Position numbers and translations under genes: made by a program | In this document: positions 6,120-7,001 of the stretch, piece by piece | Layout of the letters: every line of letters starts with the position of its first letter | How positions within the stretch are numbered: position 1 is the stretch's first letter | NCBI GenBank assembly: GCA_022565135.1 | Contig: JADFKA010000092.1 | Coordinates: 1-7,001 of the forward strand | Length of the DNA: 7,001 bases | Origin: Pseudomonadota bacterium | GTDB taxonomy: Bacteria > Pseudomonadota > Gammaproteobacteria > Steroidobacterales > Woeseiaceae | Direction of reading: 5' to 3' | The notes under the pieces: model-generated | Seen by the model: only the letters and a program-made list of their open reading frames with translations | Databases searched by the model: none | What the model was told of the DNA's origin: nothing

Positions 6120-6992
6120 TCATGAGCCAGGTTCCAGCAGTTTGTCGAGAAATGTCCGTGCCGACTGACCATCGTTCGCTTGCATCGAAACCGCCACACG
6201 AAACGACACGGTGACAAATTTTGATACGGAAGAGCGAGGGTGGTGCAAGCCGAGTTCCCTTACAGCCGCCGAAATTTTTCCTGCGAATTCGCGAACACCA
6301 GCATCGTCTGACGCATGCGACAGCACCACTAATTGCGTACCGTTGAGCCTGCCGACGACATCGCTGGCGCGCTGTAAACAGCGACGCACAGCCTGGCCCA
6401 CCCGGCGCAGGCAGGAATCTGCAGCATGCCGGCCAAACACATCGGCATAGGCATCAAATTCGTCCAGTGTGAACACGACCACCGCCAGCGAGAGCTTTTC
6501 ACGCGCTGCAACAGCCCAGTCGTGCTCGAGAATTTCGCGAAATGCCCTGTCGTTGAGAAGCCCCGTGACAGGATCATCTCGTGACAAATCCCGGATGCGT
6601 CGCTTCGCCTTGAGCAACTCGTGGTGCACTTCACTACCGGCAATCGCTCCGCCGCCGCGCCAGTACGCTACGTAAAATCGTGCCGTTGATTCGCCCGCCC
6701 CCTTCAATGGCTTTAATGCCAGCAAGTATTCACGCCCGGCCAGCTCGACCGGAAAGCTCGTTTCCTCCTGTAATCGCAGTGCCTCCGAGATCTCAAGTGC
6801 GAGTTCTCTGCCAACGAGCTGCTCAATTACGTCGGCAAAAGGTTGCGTGCACGAATCCTTGCCACCAATCGCGTCAAATGCCGGGTTGCTCATTACGACG
6901 GGCCAGTCAGGATGATCGACACGCACGATGACAAGCGGCTCGGCCGACGACTCGATGATCTGTTCCAGCATTTTTCGACTGATGGACTTCAC
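6120..6992 (-). CDS. PAS-GGDEF protein with degenerate cyclase site (possible c-di-GMP receptor)
   Basis: A PAS-like sensor region (about 8-110; EPLVIVRVDHP, MSNPAFDAIGG) is joined by a short helical linker (121-136) to a GGDEF fold (about 137-285). The GGDEF fold begins with DDPVTGLLNDRAF. The signature that should read GGDEF is N217-G-T-Q-L221, and the first metal Asp of DxDxFK is T175 (TLDEFD), so both metal ligands are lost; the substrate Asn is A183. By PleD numbering D327, N335, E370 and E371 are replaced, while D344 (D192) is kept. R208-A-S-D211 sits at the exact spacing of the c-di-GMP inhibitory RxxD site. The protein ends at 290, lacking the usual last helix (AD.ALY.AK..GRN). No transmembrane segment is seen, so cytoplasmic. 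Start GTG 6992 has little upstream sequence to judge; the frame stays open to the edge, so it may begin further out, or at ATG 6971. Inactive cyclase is a strong inference. Confidence 0.85.
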   Translation of the reverse strand: MKSISRKMLEQIIESSAEPLVIVRVDHPDWPVVMSNPAFDAIGGKDSCTQPFADVIEQLVGRELALEISEALRLQEETSFPVELAGREYLLALKPLKGAGESTARFYVAYWRGGGAIAGSEVHHELLKAKRRIRDLSRDDPVTGLLNDRAFREILEHDWAVAAREKLSLAVVVFTLDEFDAYADVFGRHAADSCLRRVGQAVRRCLQRASDVVGRLNGTQLVVLSHASDDAGVREFAGKISAAVRELGLHHPRSSVSKFVTVSFRVAVSMQANDGQSARTFLDKLLEPGS

Positions 6993-7001
6993 GCATTCAG
7001 T

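Noticed and set aside
1..7001. CRISPR array, complete insertion sequence or phage module
   Set aside because: There is no series of regularly spaced direct repeats, no transposase or integrase frame, and no phage gene; the only mobile-type signal is the non-coding palindrome.

Overview
The window reads as a chromosomal housekeeping segment of a gammaproteobacterium. The evidence is the neighbourhood: a lolC/E-type permease transcribed away from mfd, and a CsiV-family gene just downstream of mfd, both familiar gammaproteobacterial arrangements (lolC and mfd are also divergent and close together in E. coli). Base composition is moderately GC-rich. I cannot name the genus; the protein sequences are well diverged from E. 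coli, and the low-salt-bridge, very acidic CsiV would fit a marine or saline lineage, which is only a guess.

Layout: 1-942 (minus) is the first 314 codons of a lipoprotein-releasing ABC permease (LolC/LolE), cut by the window edge. 943-1209 is a divergent control region with a candidate promoter for the permease, a CRP-like palindrome and an extended -10 promoter for the next gene. 1210-1476 (plus) is a small secreted protein of unknown function with a possible SmpA/BamE-like shape. 1477-1778 has no gene but is rich in structure: an imperfect hairpin over the stop codon of the small gene, a perfect 9-bp hairpin, an extended -10 box, and a 177-bp element made of concentric inverted repeats that ends 9 bp before the mfd start. 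1779-5237 (plus) is full-length mfd, starting at TTG with no visible Shine-Dalgarno. 5256-6101 (plus) is a csiV-like gene 18 bp behind mfd, probably co-transcribed. 6120-6992 (minus), convergent to csiV, is a PAS-GGDEF protein whose cyclase active site is degenerate although an RxxD inhibitory-site motif remains; its 5' end may lie outside the window.

Functionally the genes cover envelope biogenesis (Lol lipoprotein export, CsiV, the small secreted protein), transcription-coupled repair (Mfd) and probable c-di-GMP sensing (degenerate GGDEF). I see no gene set that forms a new multi-gene system. The two most unusual items are the palindromic mobile-type element inserted against the mfd start and the GGDEF protein that looks like a c-di-GMP receptor rather than an enzyme.
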